39,502 nt of DNA from Streptomyces gilvus (GCF_022513565.1 NZ_JAKWBE010000048.1:1-39502), one strand, 5' to 3'. Numbered from the stretch's first letter, positions 22,918 to 32,700 are shown. Numbers and translations are program-made. The notes: a model not told the origin generated them from the letters alone.

Positions 22918-23838
22918 ATGGCCACACCCCTGACGGCCGCGCAGATGCTCGACGCGCTGAAGGCCGAGGGCCTCACCGTGCACGAGCACGCCGGCTGGAA
23001 GACCCACAACCGCGACGCGGCGACCGGCAAGAGCTTCGGCCCCGTGATCGGCGTACTGATCCACCACACCGCCGGTCACGGTGACAGGGAGCTCTGCTAC
23101 AAGGGCCGATCGGACCTGCCCGGCCCGCTCTGCCACGCCTGGCTCGGCAGGACCGACGGTCTGTGGACGATGGCCAACGGCCGCGCCAACCACGCCGGCG
23201 GCGTCGACCTCGACGTCCTCAACGCCCTGCGCGCGGAGAAGCCCCTCCCCGTCGACAACCAGGCCAACGCCGACGGAAACGACTGCCTGTACGGTCTGGA
23301 GATCGAGAACCTCGGCGACGGCAAGGATCCCTACCCGGAAGCCCAGTACCGCCAGGCCGTGCTGTGGGCCGCCGCGATCTGCCGGGCGCACGGCTGGTCG
23401 GAGAAGTCGGTCGCCGGGCACAAGGAGGTCCAGCCCGGCAAGGTCGACCCGAGCTTCGACATGGACGACTTCCGCGCCGACGTGCAGAAGCAGCTCGCGA
23501 AGACGGCGACCAAGCCCGCCCCGGCCCCTCCCAAGCCCGGCAAGCCCCGCGTCGACCTCTCCCGTCTCCTCCAGGCCGCGAAGGCAGACCCGGGCGCCAA
23601 GCAGGGCCACGTCTCCTACATGGCCGGCACCAACCTCACCGAGGCGGCCCTGGTGAAACTGGGCTACCTGGCCAAGACCTATGCGGGTGACGGCTCCTTC
23701 GGTACGACCACGATCGCCGCGTACGCCAAGTGGCAGCGTCACCTCGGCTACAGCGGCGGCGAGGCCGACGGCATCCCCGGCAAGATCTCCCTGAGCAGAC
23801 TCGGCGACACCACGGGCCTGTTCACCGTGGTCGCCTGA
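22918..23838 (+). CDS. N-acetylmuramoyl-L-alanine amidase, phage-lysin-like, with C-terminal peptidoglycan-binding region
   Basis: A 306-residue protein with AAAGGA eight bases before the ATG. The amidase_2 domain (about residues 20-190) shows VLIHHTAGHG for the first zinc ligand, GRANHAGG, LEIENLGDG, and SVAGHKEVQPGKVDPSFDMD for the later ligands. A Pro/Ala/Lys-rich linker (about 197-215) leads to a C-terminal region (AALVKLGYLA ... YAKWQRHLGYSGGEADGIPG) resembling a peptidoglycan-binding domain. No signal peptide is present, as in phage endolysins that need a holin. No other phage gene is nearby, so it may be a phage leftover taken over by the host, or a protein released by lysis or by a non-Sec route. 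Confidence 0.9.
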   Translation: MATPLTAAQMLDALKAEGLTVHEHAGWKTHNRDAATGKSFGPVIGVLIHHTAGHGDRELCYKGRSDLPGPLCHAWLGRTDGLWTMANGRANHAGGVDLDVLNALRAEKPLPVDNQANADGNDCLYGLEIENLGDGKDPYPEAQYRQAVLWAAAICRAHGWSEKSVAGHKEVQPGKVDPSFDMDDFRADVQKQLAKTATKPAPAPPKPGKPRVDLSRLLQAAKADPGAKQGHVSYMAGTNLTEAALVKLGYLAKTYAGDGSFGTTTIAAYAKWQRHLGYSGGEADGIPGKISLSRLGDTTGLFTVVA

Positions 23839-23842
23839 CCTC

Positions 23843-23885
23843 CGGACCGCCGGGCACCGCGAGCCCCCTCCGTGTGCCCGGTCCG
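23843..23885. terminator. Shared terminator between amidase and MFS genes
   Basis: CGGACCGCCGGGCAC (23843-23857) pairs with GTGTGCCCGGTCCG (23872-23885), with small bulges. It lies between convergent genes and can serve both. Confidence 0.6.
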
Positions 23886-23937
23886 TTCCCGGTGGAACTG
23901 CTGCGCTACTTCGACCGGTCGGCCCAGCAGTTCGGGG

Positions 23938-25128
23938 CTACGACTCCTGCGGCACCGGCACCCGCTCCGGCGCCCCCCGCCGAGCAGCCGTAGCGAGCGC
24001 CACCGTCACCCCGCCCGACGCGGCCGCCATGAGGGTCATCGCCGTGCCGGGCGAGGTGAGTTGGGCGACGGAGCCCGCCAGGGCCGCGGCCACGCCCTGC
24101 ATGGTCAGCATCCCGGAGGAGTGCAACCCCAGGGCGTGGCCGGAGAGTTCGTCCGGGGTCAGGGTCATCAGCCGCTCCTGCTGGACGAGGCTCGCGCCGA
24201 AGCCGACGGAGGCCAGGGTCACGGCGACCGCGGCCAGGGGGAGCGCCGGGCGCAGGGCGAAGAAGAGGTAGGGGCCGGCCAGCAGCAGGAGCAGGGGCGT
24301 CGCCAGGCGCCGCCGCACGGCCGGCGGGACCAGGCGGCCGACGGTGACGTCCCCGGCGAACATGCCCAGCGCCCCGCAGGCGAACAGCGCGCCGGCGGCG
24401 TGGGGCGCGTAGGAGACGTACAGGGACTCGCAGCCCACGACGAGGCCGTTGGGGAGCCACAGGCCCAGGTAGGTGAGGCGGCGCGGGCGGTCGGACCACA
24501 GCAGGGCGTTGGTGCGCCAGGTCGCCGAGACGGACGGGCGTCCCGAGGAGCGCGGCGGGCGCTCGCTCAGTCCCAGACGCATGCCGAGGGCGGTCGTGGC
24601 GTAGAGCGCGGCCGAGAGGAGCAGGCAGGCCTGCGGGGACAGGAACGTCAGCAGCGCGCCGCCGGTCGCGAACCCGGTGATCTGCATCAGCCCGGAGAGC
24701 ATGTTGAACACCGAACGCCCCAGCAGATAGCCGTCCTTGGAGAGGATCTCGTTCAGCAGGCCCCAGCGCACCCCGCCGCCGAGCGAGGCGACCAGGCCCT
24801 GCAGGAGGACGACGGCGAAGACCGCCCCGATCGGCAGACCGGGCAGCGCGAGGACCGCCGTACTGGCGGCGAAGGCGAGGGCGATGCCGGTCAGGGCCGT
24901 GCGCGGGCGCAGCCGGTCGGCGCCCGACAGCAGCAGCGAGGCGCCGAGCACCTGGGCGAGCTGCGGCCCGAACATGCTCACCGCCGACAGCAGCGGCGAT
25001 TCGGTCGCGCGGAAGACCAGGGTGCCGAGCGCCAGGCCGCCGATCGTCTGCCCCACCGTCTGGGTGGCGGAGGCGAGGAAGAACGGGGTGAACTCGGGCG
25101 TGCGGAAGAGCTCTCGGTAACTGCGCAT
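23938..25128 (-). CDS. MFS transporter (probable drug or metabolite exporter)
   Basis: A 396-residue protein with about twelve hydrophobic segments, as expected for the major facilitator superfamily. Segments include FFLASATQTVGQTIGGLALG, FGPQLAQVLGASLLLSGADR with the following RLRPRTALTG loop, and LFACGALGMFAGDVTVGRLV. The layout resembles the MFS_3/enterobactin-exporter-like group. It is divergent from the ArsR-like gene at 25221, and the 92 bases between hold a palindrome and repeats, so that regulator probably controls it. No strong ribosome site precedes the ATG. The substrate is unknown. Confidence 0.9.
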   Translation of the reverse strand: MRSYRELFRTPEFTPFFLASATQTVGQTIGGLALGTLVFRATESPLLSAVSMFGPQLAQVLGASLLLSGADRLRPRTALTGIALAFAASTAVLALPGLPIGAVFAVVLLQGLVASLGGGVRWGLLNEILSKDGYLLGRSVFNMLSGLMQITGFATGGALLTFLSPQACLLLSAALYATTALGMRLGLSERPPRSSGRPSVSATWRTNALLWSDRPRRLTYLGLWLPNGLVVGCESLYVSYAPHAAGALFACGALGMFAGDVTVGRLVPPAVRRRLATPLLLLLAGPYLFFALRPALPLAAVAVTLASVGFGASLVQQERLMTLTPDELSGHALGLHSSGMLTMQGVAAALAGSVAQLTSPGTAMTLMAAASGGVTVALATAARRGAPERVPVPQES

Positions 25129-25167
25129 GCGGGGAGTCTCGGGAGAGCGGGACAGCGGGCGTTAGTG

Positions 25168-25213
25168 TTTCGCGCGAGCGCGAAAGGTCACTGGAAGCGC
25201 GAAAGGTCACTGG
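25168..25213. promoter_or_regulatory. Palindrome and tandem repeats in the MFS/ArsR divergent promoter
   Basis: TTTCGCGC-GA-GCGCGAAA (25168-25185) is a palindrome with eight-base arms. Its right arm is part of AGCGCGAAAGGTCACTGG, present at 25177-25194 and again at 25196-25213 (19-base period). It is the likely regulator site. Confidence 0.7.
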
Positions 25214-25220
25214 GGGTGGC

Positions 25221-26216
25221 ATGGGCTGGTGGCAGATCAACGCGGACACCCTCGCGGGCAGCCGGTTCGTGCTGTCCCCGCTCGCCGAGACCCTCGCCTC
25301 CCTGAAGCTGCTGCACGCGGGCGAGGCCGCGCACCCGGGCGAGCAGGTCTGGCTGGGCCGCCATCTGCCCGGCTACCGAGCGCGGTTGGCCGCCGACCCC
25401 GTCACCGCGCTGCTGGTGCGCGCCGGGTTCGGCCGGGTGTGGACCGCGGACTTCCTCGCCCCGACCCCGAGGGACGGGGAGGACGTCGAGGAGGGCCTCG
25501 ACCGCGTCCGGGCCACGCCCGCCGACCGGGCCCGCGCCGACCTCGTCGTCTCCCTGGCCGGCAGCCCGCTCCCCGCCGCCCTGGACCGCGACGACCTGCC
25601 CGAACGCGCGGCCGCTCTGCTCCGGCACGTCTGGACCGAGACCGTACGGCCGTACTGGGACCGGCGCCGACGGATCCTGGAGGCCGATGTCGTCGCCCGC
25701 ACCGCGCAGGTCAGCCAGGGCGGCTGGGCGGCCGTGCTGGACGAGCTGCGGCCGGGCCGGACCCGGTGGCTCGGTGAGAACCGGCTGCAGGTGAACCTGC
25801 ACGAGTATCCGCCCCGCGAGATCTCCGGCGCCGAGCTCGTCTTCGTGCCGGTAACCCCGCAGCGGCAGGGCGGCTGGGTCTCCTGGGAGGACGGCCGGGA
25901 GCGCTACGCGCTCGTCTATCCGTGCGCGGGCGCGCTGTCGGGCGGTGAGCGCAGGGCCGTGCCGGCGGCGCTCGGCGCGCTGCTGGGGGCGGCGCGGGCC
26001 GAGGTGCTGGTGCTGCTCGACTCGCCGCTCAGTACGACCCAGGTGGTGGCCGTGACCGGGCAGGCGCTGGGTTCCGTCGGCCGGCATCTGAAGGTGCTGC
26101 TGGACGCCGGCCTGGTGGAACGCCGCCGTGCGGGCCGGTCCGTGCTGTACTCCCGTACCCCGGCCGGCCACGTCCTGGTGGAGGCCGGGAACCGGGCCGA
26201 CACGTACCGGAGTTAG
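25221..26216 (+). CDS. ArsR-like winged-helix regulator with large N-terminal domain (DUF5937-type)
   Basis: A 331-residue protein. The N-terminal ~240 residues have the pattern of Streptomyces ArsR-like regulators: WWQINADTLAGSRFVLSPLA near the start, RPYWDRRRRILEADVVARTA in the middle, and ELVFVPVTPQRQGGWVSW. The C-terminal ~80 residues are a winged helix: LLDSPLSTTQVVAVTGQALG, VGRHLKVLLDAGLVERRRAG and the wing SVLYSRTPAG. GGGGG lies five bases before the ATG. It is divergent from the MFS gene, the usual arrangement for a repressor of its exporter. The glutathione peroxidase starts 10 bases after its stop, so the two may be co-transcribed. Confidence 0.85.
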   Translation: MGWWQINADTLAGSRFVLSPLAETLASLKLLHAGEAAHPGEQVWLGRHLPGYRARLAADPVTALLVRAGFGRVWTADFLAPTPRDGEDVEEGLDRVRATPADRARADLVVSLAGSPLPAALDRDDLPERAAALLRHVWTETVRPYWDRRRRILEADVVARTAQVSQGGWAAVLDELRPGRTRWLGENRLQVNLHEYPPREISGAELVFVPVTPQRQGGWVSWEDGRERYALVYPCAGALSGGERRAVPAALGALLGAARAEVLVLLDSPLSTTQVVAVTGQALGSVGRHLKVLLDAGLVERRRAGRSVLYSRTPAGHVLVEAGNRADTYRS

Positions 26217-26225
26217 CATCCGGTT

Positions 26226-26735
26226 ATGACGACTGCAGAGAGCAACGGCGCCGCTCCCCTCGACGTGGAGATCGGCGCCCTCCAGGGTGGACCGGCCGAC
26301 CTGTCCCAGTACGCGGGCAAGGCCGTCCTCATCGTGAACGTGGCCTCCAAGTGCGGGCTGACCCCGCAGTACAACGGGCTCGAGCGCCTCCACGAGCGCT
26401 ACGCCGAGCAGGGCTTCACCGTCCTCGGCGTGCCCTGCAACCAGTTCATGGGGCAGGAGCCGGGCAGCGCCGAGGAGATCGCCGAGTTCTGCTCGGCGAC
26501 CTACGGCGTGACGTTTCCGCTCACCGAGAAGATCGAGGTGAACGGCGACAACCGGCACCCCCTCTACGACCGCCTGACCGGCTTCGCCGACGCCGAGGGC
26601 CACACCGGGGACATCCGCTGGAACTTCGAGAAGTTCCTGATCGGCCGCGACGGCAAGGTCGTCGCCCGCTTCTCCCCGCAGACCGAGCCGGAGGCGGCGG
26701 AGGTCGTGAGCGCGGTCGAGAGCGCGCTCGCCTAG
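26226..26735 (+). CDS. Glutathione peroxidase family (thiol peroxidase, Cys type)
   Basis: A 169-residue protein of normal family length. The catalytic Cys is C43 in NVASKCGLTPQYN (Cys in place of selenocysteine), the resolving Cys candidate is C71 in GVPCNQFMGQEPGS, the catalytic Gln is Q77, and the Trp/Asn pair is in IRWNFEKFLI. Bacterial members reduce peroxides, generally with thioredoxin or, in actinomycetes, possibly mycothiol-linked systems rather than glutathione. The gene begins 10 bases after the ArsR-like gene and has no strong ribosome site of its own, so translation is likely coupled. It ends just before the MerR promoter region. Confidence 0.95.
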   Translation: MTTAESNGAAPLDVEIGALQGGPADLSQYAGKAVLIVNVASKCGLTPQYNGLERLHERYAEQGFTVLGVPCNQFMGQEPGSAEEIAEFCSATYGVTFPLTEKIEVNGDNRHPLYDRLTGFADAEGHTGDIRWNFEKFLIGRDGKVVARFSPQTEPEAAEVVSAVESALA

Positions 26736-26742
26736 AGACCCG

Positions 26743-26764
26743 TTGACCTTGCCCCTGGGGCAAG
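26743..26764 (+). promoter_or_regulatory. MerR-type promoter/operator
   Basis: TTGACC (-35, 26743-26748) touches the perfect palindrome CTTGCCCC-T-GGGGCAAG (26748-26764). A weak -10 (near 26768-26773) would give the stretched ~19-base spacer that MerR proteins act on. It could also fold as a terminator for the peroxidase gene. Confidence 0.7.
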
Positions 26765-26821
26765 CCCGAGCGTTCCCGTCACCGGGCGGAAAGGACCCGT
26801 CCGGTGACGGAGGATGCTCTC

Positions 26822-27670
26822 GTGGACGACGAACTGCTCACCATCGGCGCGTTCGCCGCGCGGGCGCGGCTGTCGGCGAAGGCGCTGCGGCTGTACGACC
26901 GGCTCGGGCTGCTGGCGCCGGCCCACGTGGACGAGCTGAGCGGCTACCGCTACTACCGCGCGGAGCAGGTGGAACGCGCCCGGCTCGTGGCGCTGCTGCG
27001 GCAGCTCGACATGCCCCTCGCCCGGATCGCCGAGGTGGTCGAGGCGGAGGGCGCCACGGGCGCCGACCTGCTCGCCGCGTACTGGGCGGACGTGGAGACG
27101 CGCTTCGCCGGGCAGCGGACGCTCGCCGAGTACCTCCGTGGACGGCTGTCGGGGAGGAGTTCCGAGATGTACGGGAAGTTCGTGGTCGAGACGGTGGACG
27201 TACCCGAGCGGGTGGTGATCACCGAGTCGCGGCACACGCTGGCGGACGAGCTGCCGGCGTGGATCGGGGCCTCGCTGGGGCGCCTGGAGGAGGCGGCCCG
27301 CGCGTGCGGGGGCGTGACGGCGGCGCCGTACGTCGTCTACCACTCCGAGGTGTCCATGGAGAGCGACGGCCCCGCGGAGTCCTGCGTGCCGGTCTCGGAC
27401 GAGGCGGCGGCACGGGCGTGGGCGGCCGGGCGGGGACGGGCCTGGGAGACCGCGGTACGGGTGGAGCCGGCCCAGCGGCTGGCCTGCACCCGCATCACCA
27501 AGGCGCAGGTGGCCCACCCGCAGATCCTGGCCGCGTTCGAGGCGGTGGAGGAGTGGATGGCACGGGAGGGCCTGGAGATGGCGGGCCCGTGCCGCGAGGT
27601 CTACTTCGCGGACTGGGACGCGGCCGGCCCGGAGGACGAGGTGTGCGACGTGGCGTTCCCCGTCAGGTGA
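26822..27670 (+). CDS. MerR-family regulator with GyrI-like effector domain
   Basis: About 282 residues. The GTG at 26822 is preferred because GGAGG lies eight bases upstream; a GTG at 26804 is possible. The MerR helix-turn-helix is LLTIGAFAARARLSAKALRL followed by YDRLGLLAPAHVDELSGYRY and LLRQLDMPLARIAEVVEAEG. After a coiled-coil helix the remaining ~150 residues look like a GyrI/BmrR-type small-molecule-binding domain: VVITESRHTLADELPAWIGA, YVVYHSEVSMESDGPAESCV, a central strand ending RITKAQVAHPQILAAF, and REVYFADW. Such regulators activate efflux or detoxification genes on binding amphipathic drugs. It probably controls its own promoter; other targets are not visible, as the next gene is convergent. 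Confidence 0.9.
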   Translation: MDDELLTIGAFAARARLSAKALRLYDRLGLLAPAHVDELSGYRYYRAEQVERARLVALLRQLDMPLARIAEVVEAEGATGADLLAAYWADVETRFAGQRTLAEYLRGRLSGRSSEMYGKFVVETVDVPERVVITESRHTLADELPAWIGASLGRLEEAARACGGVTAAPYVVYHSEVSMESDGPAESCVPVSDEAAARAWAAGRGRAWETAVRVEPAQRLACTRITKAQVAHPQILAAFEAVEEWMAREGLEMAGPCREVYFADWDAAGPEDEVCDVAFPVR

Positions 27671-27686
27671 CCCGGTGAACGCGTGA

Positions 27687-29546
27687 TCACTTGAGCTCGT
27701 CGGGGCAGGGCGTGCCGCGGGGCAGCGTGTAGGGCGCCGCCAGGCGGTACGTGCCCGCCTTCGGGGCGATCAGCATGGTCCACCGGTCGCCGTTGACGTC
27801 CTTCTCCGTCTCCATCAGGCAGCCGTTGACGTTGTCGTACGACTTCGGCTGCCCCTCCGCCCGGTGCTTGGACGCCTCCGTCTCCTGCGGCGGCTTGAGC
27901 TTCTTGCCCTCGGCGTCGACGATGCTCAGCCACGGCGAGTACGGGATCTTGATGAGGATGCGGCCGGCCTTCTTGACGTCCATCGTCATCTCGCCCTGCT
28001 CGGCCCGGTCGACCACGGTGTTCGGCTCCGCCAGCGGGGCGGCGTCGGTGACCCGGAACAGCTGCCAGTTGGCGTCGCCCCAGATCTGCTCCAGATACGG
28101 CATGCCCCGCTGCACCAGCTCCCGCTCGCGCTCCCCGCCGTCGCCGTCCGGCTCGCCCTTGGGCAGCACGACGAAGTGGACGGCCCAGCGCTGCAGCCAC
28201 TCGTGGTAGTTCGCCGAGTTGAGCGTGTCGTCGTAGAAGAGCGGGTTGCGCTCCATGTCGGCCTGGCGGTTCCAGCCGCGGGCGAGGTTGACGTACGGCG
28301 CGAGAGCGGAGGCCTCGCGGTGGGAGCGGGCCGGGACGACCTCCACGCGGCCCTTCTCGGCGCCGACCTTCTGGAGCTGGTTGACCAGCGGGGCGAGCTC
28401 GCGCGCCCAGGACGCGGCGGGGGTGGTGTGGACGACGTCGTCCACCGCCTTGAAGCCGATCCAGAAGACGAAGCCGGCGATGGCCACCCAGGTCACGTAC
28501 CACTCGCGCGAGCGCGGCACCTTGAACGGCAGCACCGCCACCAGCGCGACCCCCGCGAACAGCATCGCCAGCCGGGTGATGTTGGAGCCGATCTGCGAGC
28601 TGACCAGCCAGACGCCGAGCACACCGAGGCCGTACACGACGGAGGTGAGCCGGACCGTCGTCCACTGCCTGGGGGTGAGCGCGAAGCAGAAGACCGCGTA
28701 GGTGAACGGCAGTATCACCGAGGCGATCGTCATCGGCTGGGTGCCCGAGAAGGGGAACAGCCAGGCCGAGACCGCCACCACCACGGCGGGCGCGATCCCG
28801 AGCGCCCAGGCGCCGGGCCGCCGTTTCTGCAGGAACAGCGCGACGGCGACCAGCCCCACGAACAGGCCGGCGACCGGCGAGGACATGGTGGCCAGGGCCG
28901 CCAGTGCGGCCGCGCAGGCGGCCTTCGCGCCCCGCTTGTGGCGCCACTTGTGCGGCCAGCAGAAGACGACGGCGACCGCGCCCAGCGCGAACATCGTGCC
29001 CAGTCCGAAGGTCACCCGCCCGGAGGCCGCGTTGCACAGGAAGGCGTAGAGGCCCGCCAGCGAGGCCCACAGCGGGTTCCTCACCGACCGGCTGCGGATG
29101 AGGATCATCGTGAGCAGCCCGGCGGAGACCGTCCCCGCGATCATCATGGTCGTACGGACGCCGAGCACCGACATCAGGTACGGCGACACCATGCTGTACG
29201 ACACCGGGTGCATCCCGCCGTACCAGGCGAGGTTGTACGCCGAGTCGGGGTGCCGGCCGACGAACTCGGCCCACGCGTCCTGGGCCGCGAGGTCACCGCC
29301 ACTGTTCGCGAACGTGAAGAACCAGACGATGTGCAGGACGCCCGACAGGGCGGTCATCGACAGCACCGGGTGACGCAGCAGCCGCTCGCGCAGGGCATGG
29401 AAGGCTCTGCCGGCCCTGGCTCTCGCGGAGGAGTCCCTACGACCGTCCTCGTGCCGCTCGTCGCGCGGTACGGGCACGCGTATTCGCGGGCCGGTTCCCG
29501 GGCCCGGGTCGGCGTCGTCGGCGCGTGTCGGCTCCGCAGTGGCCAC
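27687..29546 (-). CDS. Large polytopic membrane protein (glycosyltransferase-like architecture), function unknown
   Basis: A 619-residue protein. A basic and acidic cytosolic start of about 60 residues is followed by roughly ten to eleven hydrophobic segments to about residue 360, including FTFANSGGDLAAQDAWAEFV in the first extracytoplasmic loop and MHPVSYSMVSPYLMSVLGVR. The remaining ~250 residues look extracytoplasmic (ERELVQRGMPYLEQIWGDAN, WTMLIAPKAGTYRLAAPYTL). An acidic motif in the first outside loop and a large outside domain are typical of GT-C type lipid-linked glycosyltransferases, but the sugar-transfer role is inference. It is separated from the upstream carboxypeptidase gene by a terminator. 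It is conserved in Streptomyces as far as I recall. Confidence 0.65.
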   Translation of the reverse strand: MATAEPTRADDADPGPGTGPRIRVPVPRDERHEDGRRDSSARARAGRAFHALRERLLRHPVLSMTALSGVLHIVWFFTFANSGGDLAAQDAWAEFVGRHPDSAYNLAWYGGMHPVSYSMVSPYLMSVLGVRTTMMIAGTVSAGLLTMILIRSRSVRNPLWASLAGLYAFLCNAASGRVTFGLGTMFALGAVAVVFCWPHKWRHKRGAKAACAAALAALATMSSPVAGLFVGLVAVALFLQKRRPGAWALGIAPAVVVAVSAWLFPFSGTQPMTIASVILPFTYAVFCFALTPRQWTTVRLTSVVYGLGVLGVWLVSSQIGSNITRLAMLFAGVALVAVLPFKVPRSREWYVTWVAIAGFVFWIGFKAVDDVVHTTPAASWARELAPLVNQLQKVGAEKGRVEVVPARSHREASALAPYVNLARGWNRQADMERNPLFYDDTLNSANYHEWLQRWAVHFVVLPKGEPDGDGGERERELVQRGMPYLEQIWGDANWQLFRVTDAAPLAEPNTVVDRAEQGEMTMDVKKAGRILIKIPYSPWLSIVDAEGKKLKPPQETEASKHRAEGQPKSYDNVNGCLMETEKDVNGDRWTMLIAPKAGTYRLAAPYTLPRGTPCPDELK

Positions 29547-29683
29547 CTGAAGGCACTCCCCGTGGGTGTCCTGTCTTCTGTTTCTAGGACGCGTCCCGTT
29601 GGCCGTCCGTTGCCGACCACGTCCCGGGGGATTCCCCGGCCGCGTCCCGTGGGCGGCGACCTGCCCCGTTTCGTGACGCTAGC

Positions 29684-29730
29684 ACGCACCCCGCCGGACG
29701 GCTCCCAGGTGGGCCGCCGACGGGGTGCGT
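29684..29730 (-). terminator. Terminator of the carboxypeptidase gene
   Basis: ACGCACCCCG (29684-29693) and CGGGGTGCGT (29721-29730) form a perfect 10-base stem, with further G/C pairing inside, just beyond the stop on the minus strand. Confidence 0.75.
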
Positions 29731-29748
29731 CCGCGCGGTGCGGCCGGT

Positions 29749-32700
29749 TCAGCCGAGACGGGTCAGCTTGGCGGTGAGTCCGGGTTCGGCGAGGTTCTTC
29801 TGCAGGGCGACCGGGACCTTGACCGCGCCGCTGCTGCCGTCGCCGACGGTGAGCGTGCCCACCGTGGTGCCGGCCTTCGCGGAGTGCGGTACGTCGTCGG
29901 CGTCGAAGGACAGCTTCACCCGGAAGCCGGACCAGCCGACGGCGGCGACGTCCTTGGTGACGACGACGGGGGTGCGGCCGCCGAGCTTGTCGTCCACATA
30001 CCCGACGACATCACCCTTCTTGAGGATCTTCGCCGACTTCAGCGCGTCCTGGGCGGCGAGCATCGCGGTCTTGCTGACCGCGTTGACCGTGTCGATGATC
30101 GGGTTCGTGTGCTGGCCGAGGATCGCGCCGACGACGGTGACCGTCTCGCCGTCGACCTCCTTCGTCGCGGCGAACAGGAGGTTGCCGCCGGCCTTGGTGG
30201 TCGTACCCGTCTTGATGCCGATGGCGCCGTTGTAGGGGACGAGCCGGTTGTAGTTGTCCCACTTCTTGCCGGAGGGGTCGACCCAGGTGGGGAGCTTGGT
30301 GATGGCCATCAGCGCCGGGATCTTCACCAGCTGGTTGCCGAGCTTGACCTGGTCCGCGGCGGTGGAGACGGTGGTCTCCTTCAGGCCCGAGGCGTCGGTG
30401 TACGTCGTGTTCGTCATCCCGAGCTGCTGGGCCGTGTCGTTCATCTTCTTGATGAACGCGGCCTCGGAACCGGCGTCCCAGCGGGCGAGCAGGCGGGCGA
30501 TGTTGTTGGCCGACGGGATCATGATCGCCGACAGGGCCTGCTGCTCGGTGAGGACGTCACCCTTCTTGACGGTGGTGAGGGTGGACTCGCCGTCCTTCCA
30601 GTAGCCGGCCTCCTTCTCGGCGAGCGCGTCCACCGTGATCTTCGGACCGTCCTGGCCCGCCTTGAGCGGGTGGTCCTTGAGGATGATGTACGCGGTCATC
30701 GCCTTGGCGACCGAGCCGATGGCGACGGGGGTCTGCTTGCCGAAGGCGCCCATCGTGCCGATGCCGTTGACGTCCAAGCGGCCCTGTCCCTCGGCCGGCC
30801 ACGGGAGGGTGACCGGGGAGCCGTCGAAGGTGTACGAGTCGTCGGCGGTGAGGGCGAGAGTGGGGGTGGGAAGGGGGCGGACGGCCTGCACGATCGCAAA
30901 GACGAGGGCGAGGAGCAGGACGAGGGGGGTCCAGATCTTGACCCGGCGCAGGATCGTGCGGACCGGGGTCTGGGGCGGGGGCGGGGTGTTGGTCAGCTCG
31001 GCCAGGAGGTCGAGCGGGGGCTTGGGCGGAAGCGGCTGCTGGGTCGTCCGCTCGGGACCGACCTGCGGGACCGGCGCGGTGGCGTCCGCGGGCTTCCTGG
31101 TGCGGGGTTCGTCGAGAGGCTTGAGCGCGACGAACTTGCTGGTGCGCTCGGGGTCGGCTTTGGGGTCGGCCTTGGGGTCGGCCTTGGAGTCGGCCTTGGA
31201 GTCGGCCTTGGTGTCGGCCTTGGTGTCGGCCTTGGGGTCACCGAGCTTGCCGCCGAGTTTCAGCATGGCGGTCGGCTGGTCGACCTGGGGCTTGGGGCGC
31301 TTGAAGACGGCGGTGGGCTGGTCTACGGGCTTGGCGGCCGGGGGCGCGTCTGAGGGTGCGGGTGCGTCGGCATCACCGGTCTTCCCACCCGCCCCAACCG
31401 TGCGGCTCTCGTCGTCGACTGCGGGCGGCCCCTGCGGCTCCTTCCCACCATCGGCGACTGCGGGCTCGTGCACGGGGGCCACACCGCCCGACGCCTCACC
31501 GTCACCATCACCGGGAGCCTTGTCCTCGGGCTCGGGCTCGGGCTCGCCATCGTCGACACCGGGCCGGGCGTCGTCGCTCGCGGGGCGGGCGTCCTCGATG
31601 TCGTCCTCGGCGTCCTCGCCTCCGGGGCGGGCATCCTCGATGTCGTCCTCGGCGTCCTCGCCTCCGGGGCGGGCATCCTCGACGCGAGCCTTCCCAGCAC
31701 CGGACTTGACGTCCTTGGCTCCCGGCCGAGCGTCCTCAGCGCCGGAACGGACGTCGTCGCTGGCCTCGGCACCCTCGCTCCGAGACCGCGCGTCCTCGCT
31801 TGCGGGTCGCGCGTCCTCGACGCCGGACTCAGGATCCGCCCCCGTAAGGCTGAGGGTCTCAGCGGCAGTCCGCTTGGCCGAAGCACCGGAGCGGGGGGCT
31901 CCGTCCCCGGGGCGAGCATCCTCGACGCCGGACTCCGAGCCCTCCCCCGAAGAACTGCGGGTCTTGGCGGCAGACCGCGTGCCCTCAGCGCCGGTGCGGG
32001 GAGCCTCGTTCGCAGGCCGGGCATCCTCGACACCGGACTCGGGGTCCTCCGACGCTGAGCGGGGGTCCTTGGCGGCTGGGGGTGGCTTCGGCTTGTCGTC
32101 GTTCTCGTCTGTTGCGGGGGGCTCGGGCTCCGTGGTCTCGGAGGCGTCCTTGGCGTCCCCCGTACGCACCCATGCCGCGACGGCGGCACGCAGGCGTGCG
32201 TCGCCGCCCGTCTCGCCGTCGCCGGTGACCTCCGCGGAATCGTTACCCTCCGCCGAGCCATCGTCCTGGGCGTCGACGTCCCGTACGTCCCGTGCCCGTC
32301 CCGCCTTCCGGTCACCCTCCGCTTCGCCGGGCTTCCCGGCACCGTCCACGTCAGAGTCGCCCGATCCGGCGGTGTCCTCCGCGTCCTGAGCACCCTCGGA
32401 CTCCCCGGCCTCCGCAGAGCTCCGGCGGCCCTGGGTGCCCACAGCACCGTCGACGGCGCCCTCCGCGTCCTCCGGGCCCTCGGAGTCCCCTGTGGCCTCC
32501 CCAGCCGTCTCCGACCGGCCAGAGGGCCGCTCAGACGCGGTCTCGTCGTCACCCGTCTCCGCCGCAGCCCCGTCCGAGGAGCCGTCGGTCATCGCCTCGG
32601 CGGACGCCCCCTCGGCCTCCTCGTCGGTTCCCCGGCCGTTCCTGGCGTCGATCGCATCGCCGTCGGGCCCCGCGGTCCCGTCCCCGGACGCACCGCCGTC

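Noticed and set aside
31150..31235. Regular 12-base repeat considered as a CRISPR-like array
   Set aside because: There are no unique spacers; the unit is a coding repeat (KADx) in frame with the gene.
30635..32389. Ser/Ala-rich + strand frame opposite the carboxypeptidase
   Set aside because: It arises from the repeated acidic codons on the minus strand, where catalytic motifs prove the real frame.
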